In this document: one piece after another, positions 26,358 through 40,650 of the stretch
How positions within the stretch are numbered: position 1 is the first letter of the stretch
Layout: the number at the start of each line of letters is the position of its first letter
Assembly: GCA_008921705.1 (NCBI GenBank)
Contig: VFFE01007767.1
Coordinates: 1,651,689-1,715,688, forward strand
Length of the DNA stretch: 64,000 nt
From: Burhinus oedicnemus
Taxonomy: Eukaryota; Chordata; Aves; Charadriiformes; Burhinidae
Direction: 5' to 3'
Position numbers and translations under genes: made by a program
The notes under the pieces: model-generated
Databases searched by the model: none
The model's input: only the letters and a program-made list of their open reading frames with translations
What the model was told of the DNA's origin: nothing

Positions 26358-26395
<38 letters not shown>
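26328..26395. other. Assembly gap (20 N) and following poly-T tract
   Basis: Twenty N (26328-26347), then a T-run of over 40 bases interrupted by a few A. The gap size is probably a placeholder. It lies in the intron between C10orf67-like exons 5 and 4. Confidence 0.95.
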
Positions 26396-26397
<2 letters not shown>

Positions 26398-27219
26398 CTG
26401 ACTTTGTTTTGTCAAGAAGTACAAACCTGCATGATCTATTTGCATATGGGTGAAGAAAGATGAAATTTAAGTTCCATACTTTCTAATTTGGATTATTTTT
26501 ACTGTTCCAATTACATCCTGAAATCTGTTAATGACAAAGTTTGTGGCACAGTCCCTAGAGGGCAGTAGAAAGCCACCTGGAGTGCCCACGATTGGTCATC
26601 ATTCTCTATTCGGTAGCCTAAGAGTTCAATTGCCAAATTTATCATGATATTTTCATTTTTTATTGAACCAAACAGAATTTTATGTGATTACTATGTTTCT
26701 GCCTCCTAAAAGACCCCATCACAGACTGTCAATTAAAGCAAATTCCCTTCAGTTGCTGTGAATTACAGCATGATCATCCCTTCATTTGATTTGACTACCC
26801 TCAATAACATGGAAAAGTAACCACTGACTGCATATTTGAGTCTAATCCTACACTGCTTGAGTATTTTCTGGTCAATTGTTTTTCACTAGTAAAGAAATTA
26901 AAAGCTCTGTGATTTTTGCTGTCTTCCACTAGTCTTTACCAATGTACCTCATTCATGTTGTAGTAACTATGAAGTTACTCATCCAAAACTATACTCCAGT
27001 ATGCTAAACTGCCTAAGGGGGAAAAATACTGTAAAAGCAATTATATTTTTGTGTTAATTATTTTGTTTCTATTCAATATAGTTTAAATGCTCAGTCTTCA
27101 TGAAAAATTCAAATACACCCTTCTCCAGGTTTTGAAGTGCAAAGCCATTCTCTGTAATTAATTTATGACATTAACACTCAGACCAGCAGTCCACTACCAC
27201 TTTAATGATTAAAACCCAC

Positions 27220-27323
27220 CTCAATATTTGCTCTGAGAACAGTCAGTGCATCACATAACTGTTGCTAGCTTTGTTGAATTTGGACCTCTTTCTGTAATTC
27301 AGTTTGTAACAAATTACTGAGAA
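27220..27323 (-). CDS. C10orf67: C10orf67-like exon 4 with in-frame TAG
   Basis: The donor GAG|GTGGGT is strong. The reading frame is clearly protein-like (LLQTELQKEVQIQQS, stop, QQLCDALTVLRANIE). The stop is a TAG at 27265-27267 in a position where a single base change would give CAG or AAG. The exon ends in phase 0, matching the next exon. Its acceptor is uncertain: the best AG (27324-27325) or the next one (27317-27318) gives a phase that does not match exon 3. That means a further frameshift or a missed small exon. Skipping this exon would keep the frame, because both neighbours meet in phase 0. Confidence 0.6.
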
Positions 27324-28036
27324 CTTTGATGTGAAATAAAAGGACACTAGCAATTACAAAACCAAACCAACTTTTACATATTCTTCTTTTTAATTTAAGA
27401 AAATTAAATGCTATCCACGCTCTTGAATTTAAAAAAAAATACTAAGTTCATGTTCCTTTTCTAACACTTTTTTTTGCTGCATCAATTTTTTTCATTTTTG
27501 CTTTTTTTAAGTGTTCATATCAGAAGCTTGAAGCTGAGGCTTTATGCACATTTCTCCCTTGTAGTGAGTGCTTACTAGTTGCAACATGATTGCCTAGGAG
27601 TGTAAATCCTGGCATGGGCCATGATTTACTATCTAAAGATCATTGACTATATATTTTCAAAGAAATACATGGGAAAAGAATTATAAATAATTTATACACA
27701 CATGAAGTGTACTACATTTCCTGCCCATGAAAATATTGTTACAAAGTATTTTACTACAAATAATCACACTACAATTTAAGAAGTTTTCCTAGACATGGTT
27801 GTTAATATGTCGAGTACAATGTAATCCATGTTCTGTTAACTGCAAATTTGCAAAAGACACTTTAGGCAGTCACTTTTAAATCTATAGTAGCACTTTCTTT
27901 CCTAATTTTCAATACTTCTGTGGATTACTTTTCATTAAGTAAAACATTATGTCAATCTGCACAAGGAGGGTATATGAATGAGAACTGGCATCTAGTTAAG
28001 ATTAACATATAAGTGAACAAGAATTTTTCTCTTCAC

Positions 28037-28180
28037 CCATTTATGAAAAAACTCAATGTCTGTCAGTCTATAATTTATGTATTTACAAAGATTTGAAGCC
28101 TGGTCTTCAATTTTTTCTTCATATTGGTCTTGAATGATGCTTTTGTAGATGAGTAAATCTTGCTGGAGGGAGTGAATGAG
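28037..28180 (-). CDS. C10orf67: C10orf67-like exon 3
   Basis: This 144-bp exon (48 codons, phase 0 to 0) follows the acceptor TGGTTTTTAG. The protein begins LIHSLQQDLLIYKSIIQ and continues with a helical, coiled-coil-like pattern (EEKIEDQASNLCKYIN...) to HKW. The likely donor is GTGAAG (28031-28036). The frame stays open for 12 more codons past that donor. Two alternative donors further on are also in phase 0, so the exact exon end is uncertain by up to about 36 bases. Confidence 0.7.
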
Positions 28181-31930
<3,750 letters not shown>

Positions 31931-32060
31931 CGGCGCTCGGGCTCCGGTTCCTCCAGGCTGCACAGCAACGCCCGCAGCCCGAGCTGAGGCCCGCAGGGCC
32001 GGCCGGGCCTCCCCCTCCGCCGCGGCCGCTGCGAGACGCCGCCCGCGGAGCCATGGCAAC
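31931..32060 (-). CDS. C10orf67: C10orf67-like exon 1 (5' limit uncertain)
   Basis: This GC-rich first exon ends at a good donor (GTGAGG, just left of 31931). Its last codons read LLCSLEEPEPER plus two bases (CG). These join the single leading G of the next exon to make an arginine codon, so the phase fits. In that frame I find no ATG upstream to about 32170. A different frame does have an ATG at 32052-32054 (MAPRAASRS...), but it does not splice into the open frame of exon 2. Either the start lies further upstream or the frame has been shifted. The 5' limit given is arbitrary. Confidence 0.5.
32047..32060 (-). promoter_or_regulatory. X-box-like (RFX) motif at exon 1
   Basis: On the minus strand this reads GTTGCCATGGCTCC. 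The first half, GTTGCC, matches the RFX half site perfectly. The second half is degenerate (GGCTCC instead of the RGYAAC type). X-boxes are typical of genes used in cilia and sperm flagella. The functional reading is inference. Confidence 0.3.
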
Positions 32061-32393
32061 TGGGCCCCGCCCACGAGGACGGCGGCACTTCCGCCCGCGC
32101 GCGGCAGGAAGTGACGCGAGACGCCGGGTTCGGTGGCAGCGGGGCAGTTGGGGGTCCGCTCCGGCAGCGGCTCCGTTGCTTCCCCCGCCGTCCCGGCCCA
32201 CCGGCCCTGCCTGCCAGCCCGCCCTCTCCCCGCCACGGCCCTCATCGACGCTGCCGCCGACAGTTGCTGAGCAGGCCCCGGCCGCCTCGGGAGCAAAACC
32301 CCCGTGGCTGGTTCGCCCTGGAAAACCTCCCCCAGGGGAGCAGATTGGTCCAGCTCGAGCGGCCCGTCTCCCGAGAGGCAGAACGGTTTCTGC

Positions 32394-32734
32394 TGTCGTG
32401 GTTTAACCCCAGCCGGCAGCTAGGACCACGCAGCCGCTCGCTCACTCTCCCCTGGGGAGAGAATCGGAAGAGTAAAAGTGAGGAAAAACTCGTGGGTTGA
32501 GATAAAGGCAGTTTAACAGGTAAAGCAAAAGCCACACATGCAAGCAAAGCAAAACAAGGAATTCATTCACTGCTTCCCATGGCCAGGCAGGTGTTCAGCC
32601 CTCTCAAGGAAAGCAGGACTCCATCACACGTAACAGTTACTTGGGAAGACAACACCATCACTCTGAACGTCCCCCCTTCCTTCTGCTTCCCCCAGCTTTA
32701 TATGCTAAGCATGATGTCATATGGCATGGAATAT
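32394..32734 (-). mobile_element. Truncated ERVL-like LTR, minus orientation (R/U5 side and TATA)
   Basis: The left end is TGTCGTGGTTTAACCCC on the plus strand, the reverse complement of an avian ERVL-type LTR 3' end (...CCACGACA). Running right, the sequence reaches the LTR promoter block with a TATAAAG box on the minus strand (32696-32702) and stops at about 32734. The U3 5' part is missing here. Its promoter points left towards the C10orf67-like exon 1. I recognise the family from general knowledge of bird genomes. Confidence 0.7.
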
Positions 32735-33028
32735 GGGGTGGCAAATGTCATGGTTTCAGTGGAGATGGGGTTACTTTTCTTCCTAGCGGCTGGTATAGTG
32801 CTATGGTTTGGATTTGGGATGAACAATACTGTTGATAGTGCACTAATGTTTTTGATTGTTGCTAAGCAGTCAAGGGCTTTTCTGCTCCTGATATCACCCT
32901 GCCAGCGAGTAGGCTGGGGGGGGCACAAGAAATTGGGAGGAGACACGGCCAGGACAGCTGACCCCAACTGACCAAAGAAATATTCCATGCCATATGACGT
33001 CATGCTCAGTATATAAAGCTGGGGGAAG
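32686..33028. repeat. 49-bp inverted repeat of the LTR promoter block
   Basis: Arm 1 is 32686-32734 and arm 2 is 32980-33028. By eye they match at 46 of 49 positions as reverse complements, with a spacer of 245 bp. Both arms contain the CTTCCCCCAGCTTTATAT-type TATA block and the CATATGGCATGGAATAT-type block. The arms come from the two oppositely oriented half-LTRs. Confidence 0.85.
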
Positions 33029-33030
33029 AA
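32746..33030 (+). mobile_element. Truncated ERVL-like LTR, plus orientation (U3 and TATA)
   Basis: It starts TGTCATGGTTTCAG, the 5' end of the same LTR family. It runs through U3 to a perfect CRE (TGACGTCA, 32995-33002) and TATAAAG (33012-33018), then loses similarity after about 33030. R and U5 are missing. Together with the neighbour on its left it makes up about one LTR, with the U3 half inverted. The two ORFs called across this region are spurious. Confidence 0.7.
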
Positions 33031-33693
33031 GACGACTTCCTATTTAAGCTAAAGGTGCTGTTGAAAATATAAATGGTTAGATCCTCACTGGAGAGTAATT
33101 ATCTGAGGAGAGTTCATGCACTCCAGGTAAATTATTGTCAGGTCAAGAAATATTTTCCCCACACGATGGCATGTTTCAGAGAATATCACATATAATGTGG
33201 CACCCAAATGCAACAATTCCCACCACACACTGACTGACCATCCTGAACTTCATCCACCTCTCCCTCCTCCAGTCTGTTTGAAAACAGAGGTGAGAAGTTC
33301 AGATGAGCTTTTAAAGCTACATAAGAATGAAAAGAAAATGTGGAAGAAATACGGAATAGCAGCTTAAGTGATGGAGTTAGAAGAAGAAGAAAAAATCTCA
33401 GGCAGTTTATGACTGTGGGCTAGAAGAAGGTGATATGAAACATGAGTATAAGCCTTTATGAGTGGCGTGTTTGCTTCCATTGTAATATCAAACTTACGCT
33501 TTGACATTCTAGTTTTCACATGATTAGGAGCCAATAGTGTGATGACCAAAAGCTATGCATAATTTTCTCATAATTCTTCCTTGACAGAAGTCCATCAGAA
33601 AGTATGGGCTAGCTGGAAAAACTGTGAAGTCACTAATCTGTGTCTGAATACACTATTTGATCTGTAGTGCTCTCTGACCTTAATAATTAGCAT

Positions 33694-34409
33694 TGTCGTG
33701 GTTTGGGCCAGATTGGCCCAATCTGGTGGAACGACAGATGCTCGCTCTCTCTTGCTCCACTCGGGAGGCAAGAAAGAGAAAAAGAGAGACTTAAGAGTTT
33801 AGAAGGAACTAAACTACTTTAATGACATATTGATAATAAAATAATAAAAAGAAAAATAATGAAATATATACAAAACCATATCAAGCTCCCAGGATGACAA
33901 TCACATCACCAGCAGGCGCTGGACAAGTCCCAGACTGGACTCGGTGACAGATGGGAACTGGATTCCGGATCTGGATTCAGGATCGGGATCAAAGGCAGAC
34001 GCAGAGAGAGTCCTCATCAGACGCTGGCCATTGAAGAAAGAGGGCTGACCCTTTGATCCCTCAGCTTTTATACTGAGCATGAGGCAGATGGGATGGAATA
34101 CCCTGTTGGTCAGTTTTGGGTCACCTGTCCGCTGCTCCCTGCAGGTGTGACCCCTCTACGCTTTTCCGCTTCTGACCCTCCAATGGGGCACATAACAAAG
34201 TTGGATGGCCTTGGTTGTTATGGGAATAAGGATAAGCAAGAGCCTCTCTGCATCCCATTCCTTGGCATCAACTATAAACATGGGTCTTATCACTCTGAGA
34301 GTCAACAGTTTCTGCACAACATGCTGTTAATTTCAGCAGTTAGAAGAGGCCTAGCTAAAAAGTAAAGTTACTGAACAAAATTGGTCCTGTTTTACCTCAA
34401 ACCAGGACA
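33694..34409 (-). mobile_element. Solo ERVL-like LTR with 5-bp target duplication
   Basis: In its own direction (minus strand) it begins TGTCCTGGTTTGAGG at 34409 and ends ...CCAAACCACGACA at 33694, so it has the canonical TG...CA ends. It is 716 bp long. It is flanked by a perfect 5-bp duplication AGCAT (33689-33693 and 34410-34414), as expected for an ERVL-class integrase. A TATAAAAG box lies at 34065-34072 on the minus strand. No internal retroviral coding sequence is present, so it is a recombination product. ORFs inside it are not genes. Confidence 0.88.
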
Positions 34410-34414
34410 AGCAT

Positions 34415-37139
34415 TTACACTAAAAATCACTTCAACTTTGCTTGAACTCAAGTTACACCTAGAGAGATGGCAAGCATTTAATATCAAACATCATGTCAAT
34501 GTGGCACACTTCTATAGAAGCAAAGCAATGATATATCTAATAGAAAGTGTAAGGATTTTTAAACAGGATGATTGCTTCTAATGGAGTTGAATTTTTCTAG
34601 GATTAACACCGATGTCTCTTCAATGTGATACATAATTTTTATGGACCAGGCTACAGACTCAGTTTCCTTCACTGAAAGGATAAATCATGATTTGCAATAT
34701 TTGGAGTCATAGCATGAAAAAAACATCTCAACTTTTGTGAATCCACAGAAGTGTCAGGGATTCATATCGCTTATAGAAAAAATGTGCTTTTATTTTCAAA
34801 ATGAAAATAATTTTATTAATTGCACCTTTTCTGTGAGCTCTGGGTGCTATCTCATTTCATCCACAGAAGAAATATGTAATGTGATACAAACTGCCAAGAT
34901 AAAATTAAATGCTAGATTTGTTCTCTTCCTTGAGCTCAAGCTGAAAACATATAAAACAGTGATCTCTCTATATTAGTGAAATGTAATGGGTAAGAAATTT
35001 AAGAAGTTAGATACATTACAGGAGATAAATCATCAATACATTCACAATTGTTACTTAAATTAATATAAAAAGGGAGATTTCATTATTAAGTCACGTGCTG
35101 ATTAATAGTTTGATATTTCTAACTTGGGTATTCTTCTCAGACGCTTTCTTTTAGTTAGCAAAATTATAAGGGTAATTGAATGAAAGGCAGAAATTGTCAC
35201 TTGGCTTAAAAAGACCGTTTGTAAAACCTGTCTTACTTTTAGGTCACCTTCCAACAATAATAATGTAGAGAAGAGTGCATTTGGGTTTGGGAAAAACTCT
35301 AATTTGCCATTGGAAACAGAGAAGTTGTTTATTAACATAGGCTGTAGCGTGATGTGGCAAAAAATACCAAAAATTACATCAAAATCTTTATGATGTAGGA
35401 ATCAGATTACAGGTTAAGAAAACTCATTTTCTTAATTCCAAATATTGCTTCGATATGTACAAAAGGAGCAAGCTGCATCCATTAGAGGATCTGATCAGAA
35501 GATTCACATTTATTTATGAATACTGAAAAAATCAACAGTTTGTTTATGATATATTTCATCCCATGTTGGTTGTTTTCTTGTTTTTGATTACAGTCTAGTC
35601 TTAACTATTCTAACTACTATCTTTGTGTTAAATAGCTCGATGCTTCACACCCTAATTACCTACTGCAGTCATAATAATCTTGTTTATTTAGAAATGTTTT
35701 TGCTGTCTAGCCTGGGCAAGGCCAGCTATTGATTCTATTGAGATAATAACCAAAAGGTATTTGTTTATAGTATTCATCCACCAAATTGCTGAAATGGTTT
35801 TTATGCTATCTTAACCCAGTTAGGAGCTGCTGAAAATGGATTTGGAACAGTACTGGTGCCAAATCTTAAAGAATAGTATTTATGGCATAATAAAATACTG
35901 GTTTTAACTTTGCAAAATTAGTTTAGTTGTAATCTTTGAAAACGAGATCCTACTTACCTCTGATTTTTGTCCTGTCTCTCCAGGAGCGTTACTGTTTCAC
36001 TGGCCAAGGCTTTTGCTTTCTGTGTAGGGAACACTGTGGCACCACAAGTCAGAGACTGGGCTCCTGCATCAGCACCAAACTTTCCCACCATAGCTTCCCA
36101 CTCAGCTTAGATGAACTTGACCTCTAAGGAACTAATGTTTACAGTTGCACGTAACATCTTTTTAAAACAAGATACTGTTTTATTGCCTAACCAAACCACA
36201 GTATTTAGGGTCCACTATGTTAGAACAGAACAACAAAGCTACTGTGGCTGTTCCTGATGTCTCGGGCTGTGTATTTGGCTGGGAAATACTCTGATTCAGT
36301 GACAGGATGGAACTGGCAATGCATAATAAAGCTGCTCTTCCTTTCCAGCTACCTCAGGTTTTTGCTTCAGATTCTAATTGTGATAATTTTACACATTCAG
36401 TCTCCTTTGACTGAAGTTATCAAGAGTTAATGTTGGCTCATTAATTTCTGACCGAGTCTCCAAGGTAACCAGGTTCATGTGCTAACAGTTCTTGACATTT
36501 TTTTCTTACAACTTCAAATCTCTTAGACCCGTATTTCAGAGAAACAAATAATTCTCTAAGTTATAGTGGGCCACAGTACAAGTATGACAATTAAAACCAT
36601 ACACATTTCCTATTTTTCCTCATTATCTGAGCCATGTTTGTTGACCTAAGAGAAATACAATATATCTATTTTATTGCCACTGGTTTTGTTTGAAAAAGCG
36701 AACAGATCTTCAGGCATATAGATCCTTCTGCAAGCCTGATAAAGCAGCAGCAAACTTCGTAAGAGATAGTTGCTCTTTGTTTAAACTAATTACACTAATT
36801 CCTTGGACAATTTGGAAGAAAAAAGTGTAGCAGCATTGTCAGAAGAGAGCTGTATTTGCAGGGGGAGAGAATGACAGATCATAAACCCCCAGGAAACAGA
36901 GATAAATGGAACAAAGAAGTGGGACGAGATTTGATTGCACATTAAGATCAAAGTCTTTACCAAGCTATTGCCCTACTGTTACGATTAAACCATAATGGTC
37001 CTCACATTCATAGGCCTTCCTGATTTCACCATGCTGCTGCTAGTATTTTGTTACCAGGATCTTTTCATAAAGTTATTTGCAGTTATGTCATATCTGAAAG
37101 CCAAGGCTGTGAGTCAAGACTAAATTTATTCATTGCCAG
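34415..37139. other. Intergenic AT-rich sequence, no feature seen
   Basis: No supported gene or recognisable repeat. The short ORFs are not protein-like. Confidence 0.6.
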
Positions 37140-38000
37140 TTTGTATCCATTTCTTTTTGGCGAACATTGTCCTTTAACTTAACGAGCTCTTTTCAGTCCC
37201 TAGTATTTAATCTGTGATGTATTTATAGAGATCCATTCTCAACCTTCATTAGGTAATGCAAGCCAAGAACAGTGAGTCTCCTCTTGTTAGACAGTTGCCA
37301 GTGCCCTGATTGTTTTAATTTAATTCCCCTTTGCTCATGTTCCAGTCAAAATTCAACATCAGCAATGTTGACCAGAAACGCATACGGTATTCCAGATGAA
37401 GTCTCACATGTCCTTTCTACAAGAAATATTTATTTTGGATACGTTCTCACCTGCTGTGTTCTAGGATCCTATTTGTCGTTTTGAAAGCTACATCACATCA
37501 GAAACTACAGTGATTCTGCAGTTGAATAGCACGTGTGGGTCTTCCTCCTGTCCTGATGGTTTCCCACAGATGAGATTCTGCTAATAACAGAAATACTGAC
37601 CAGCCACCAGCTGGATGATCTGTCATTGTGCACTCTTAAATTTCATCTAGTCACATAAGCAATTCTGTCTCGTCTTCAAAAGTTTCCCATAATGATGTTT
37701 CAAAAATCTTCTTTATGGTAAAAATGCTGCTCAGCTCCGAGTCATTAGTGAAAGTCAGTAGTACACTAAGTGCCAGCGTAATTAATGAAAGTATTAAAGT
37801 CAGTCCCAAGACAGATCTTTGAGGAACTCCACTAGGAAGTTTCTTTCAGTGTAACAATTCCTTTAATTTATCTTCAGTTGTCTCTCCCTTAACCAGGCCC
37901 ACCGCCACCTTTTAGTTTGTGTTCTAAGCCCGATCTTCACTGGTTTGGTAATGCCTCGTACTATGCAGTATCAGAAACTTTATTTAGATACAGCAAGATT
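37140..38000 (-). mobile_element. Ancient CR1/L3-like LINE remnant, minus orientation
   Basis: Several blocks in the right order resemble the reverse complement of CR1/L3 ORF2. These are CCTAGTATTTAATC with ATGTATTTATAGAG near 37200, TATTCCAGATGAAGTCTCAC near 37390, and AAGTCAGTCCCAAGACAG with GAGGAACTCCACTAGG near 37800-37840. It is highly diverged, with no long frame. It is much older than the other CR1 copies here. Confidence 0.55.
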
Positions 38001-40291
38001 AGATATACTTAATTTCCTATAGTGACTTTATATCAAATTCAGATAGACATGCACAAACCCCTCTTGTTTTGTTGAAGGGCCCCAGTCTGATATAGTAACG
38101 TGATCATATTTGGGATTCTTATTCTGAATTAGTAATTGATTAATGCTTAATTTTCATAAAACTGTGCTAGCTTGTAAATCACAACTTGAAAAATGTTTAT
38201 ATTTTCATCTACGGATAATGTAACTCTTACTCTAGTGCTTCTTTATAACAATTTTAATGTTTCAATTACACTTGAATAAGTACTGAAACTCTCAAATTGC
38301 TAAAATATTATTTTAAAATTTCTATAGATACTCACTCAAACCATCAGGAACACTACTTTGTATTACAGGCTAAGTAAACTGAATCAAGATTCTGTTCTAA
38401 CTGGAGTTACCAGTATAAATCCACTGACTGGAGTGTAGCTGTTCCTGACTTCTTCCAGTGAAAATTACTTCAGATTTGGGCTCATTGTTAAAAATGCTCT
38501 TTTAAATTATCTCTTGCTATATTAGAACTTTGAAAATGTCAAATCAGAAAAATAATCTCATATTGTACATTTAGGTATGGAAAACTAGGTTAGGAAAGGT
38601 TTAATTATTTACACAGAGTAGGACATCAGTCAGGATGAACTGACGTCATCCCTCCTCTCTAAGGGCTCTACCTGCGTTATTTTTTCTCATTAGACAGTGG
38701 AGTTAAATAGCTGTGATCTGACCTTGCTGTAACAGTTAGCTCTGTGCTACACAGATGGAAACAGCGCAGGTTTTTAATTGTGATGAGGTAAGCTCTCTCC
38801 CTCCATTTCATCAGGGCTAGGACATGACTTGCTGAGCTGGTTATGTAGCAGGTAACCACAGCCCTTTCCCACAGGAAGGACTCGGCAGTGGAACAACAAA
38901 GCTGGTTAGCGTAGTTATGTGCTATTCCATGACTCCCAAAACATGAACGGTGAAATGTGGCTTTCTGCGACACTCACCTCCCTGTGTGAAGCGATGATTC
39001 CTCCTTTTCCTGCTTACTGATGGCAGAAAGGTGGGGAAAAGTGTGCGTTGCAAGGTTGCAGAGGATAGAGGGGATGACTCTTCCCATTGAATCAGTCTGT
39101 TTCCGAAGTCCCTCCATTGCAAGGCCACACGTGGAAGTGCTGACTACTTGCTACCTCACCAGAGTATTTTTTCACTTCAAGAGTAGGCGGTATTGCACCT
39201 TCTTTTCTACCACAGTTATTTTATGCTTACAGTTTCTATCAAGATTAATCTATTAATAACATTTCCTGTAATTGTGAGTGGCAATTTCCTGCTTCTGGTA
39301 TTTCCGTATTGCCTGTTTCCCCTACCTCCTTCATAGTCTGTCCTTGTCAGAACTCTGGTCTGCTCTTGGTATTAGCCAAATACCTACTTTCTCAACCCTA
39401 AATCTGCCATTAACCAACATGAAAGGGAGAGAAGGTGACTATTTAATTTCCTATAACTGGTAACAGAATATAGACATTCCAAACACTTTTATACCTTGTA
39501 AGTTTATTAATATAGAGAACATAATCCTTTCTAAATGTCATACACATTATAAAGCGTGTTTACATCACATTATTACCAGTAGGGTTTTGGGTTTGGGTTT
39601 TTTTTTTTTTCAGAGGAAACAGCATTGTAGATCCCTTTTTATCCTGGTAGCATCTTAAGGCTCTATGCACAATGACCACCACGAATCCAATCTACACTTC
39701 TGAGTAGAAATGAGAGACTTGACCTGCGTCATCACTCACATTTAGAGACTCACTTATCAAGTAGGATACCACCTGAGACCTTGAGATATGAGCAAATGTC
39801 TATATTTATCACCAACAGCCATTTTCCCACAAACTCTTGCCACATGATGTCATAGCATGGGTTACATCTCTAATGACTAGTGCACCCATACAGTGGATAA
39901 GATTTTAATATGACAGTATAGCAGAAGCTGAACAACAAATTGTGAGGCAAAGCTCTCCGAGACACAGCCCTTGTTTTATGCAGCGTATTCACACCTCAGA
40001 AGGGTGGATAAACTTTCTCTCCTCTTAATGTTAGTGGTACATTTAGGGTTGAACAAAGTAGGTAGTCTAGTTAACACCAACACCATCACAAAGCCATCAC
40101 AAAGCAGCATCGGGAGAAGAAGAAGAGACTGGGAATGGGAAAGAGCAGAACTGGTTCTTTTGGCAGTGCTGTTGGCTCGTGACATCTTTACAGGTTCATT
40201 AACTATACCCCAAATAAGTTACCTGTAACTTGGTAATTTTCTAAAAGGAATGATGTGATATAATATGATATGATACAATATCTGCTATAAG
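38001..40291. other. Intergenic sequence, no gene seen
   Basis: A T-run with GGGTTT units lies at 39588-39612. The several ORFs of 60-100 codons overlap one another on both strands and look random. Confidence 0.6.
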
Positions 40292-40650
40292 ACTCTGGGG
40301 AGACCTTATAGCAGCTTTCCAGTATCTGAAGGGGGCCTACAAGAAATCTGGAGAGGGACTTCTCACAAGGGTGTGTAGTGATAGGACGAGGGGTAATCGC
40401 TGGAAGGGGGTGGATTTAGAATAGATCTCAGGAAGAAATTTTTCACTGTAAAGGTGGTGAGGCACTGGAACAGGTTGCCCAGGGAAGTCGTGGATGCCCC
40501 ATCCCTGGAAGTGTTCAAGGCCAGGTTGGATGAGGCTTTGAGCAACCTGGTCTAGTGGGAGGTGTCCTTGCCCATGGCAGGGGAGTTGGAACTACATGAT
40601 CTTTAGGTCCCTTCCAAACTAAACCATTCTATGATATGGTATGATATAAG
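40292..40650 (+). mobile_element. CR1 3' fragment, plus orientation
   Basis: It runs from GACTCTGGGGAGACC through CACTGGAACAGGTTGCCC, CATCCCTGGAAGTGTTCAAG and TCCCTTCCAAACTAAACC to the tail TTCTATGATATGG. It is a short 5'-truncated copy. The short ORF on the opposite strand is a shadow of it. Confidence 0.9.

Noticed and set aside
32579..33003. ORFs of 130 and 101 codons in opposite directions
   Set aside because: They lie wholly in half-LTR sequence. Their similar ends (MTSYGMEY and MSYGMEY) come from the inverted repeat.
34093..34365. 90-codon ORF
   Set aside because: Lies inside the solo LTR, antisense to its own direction.
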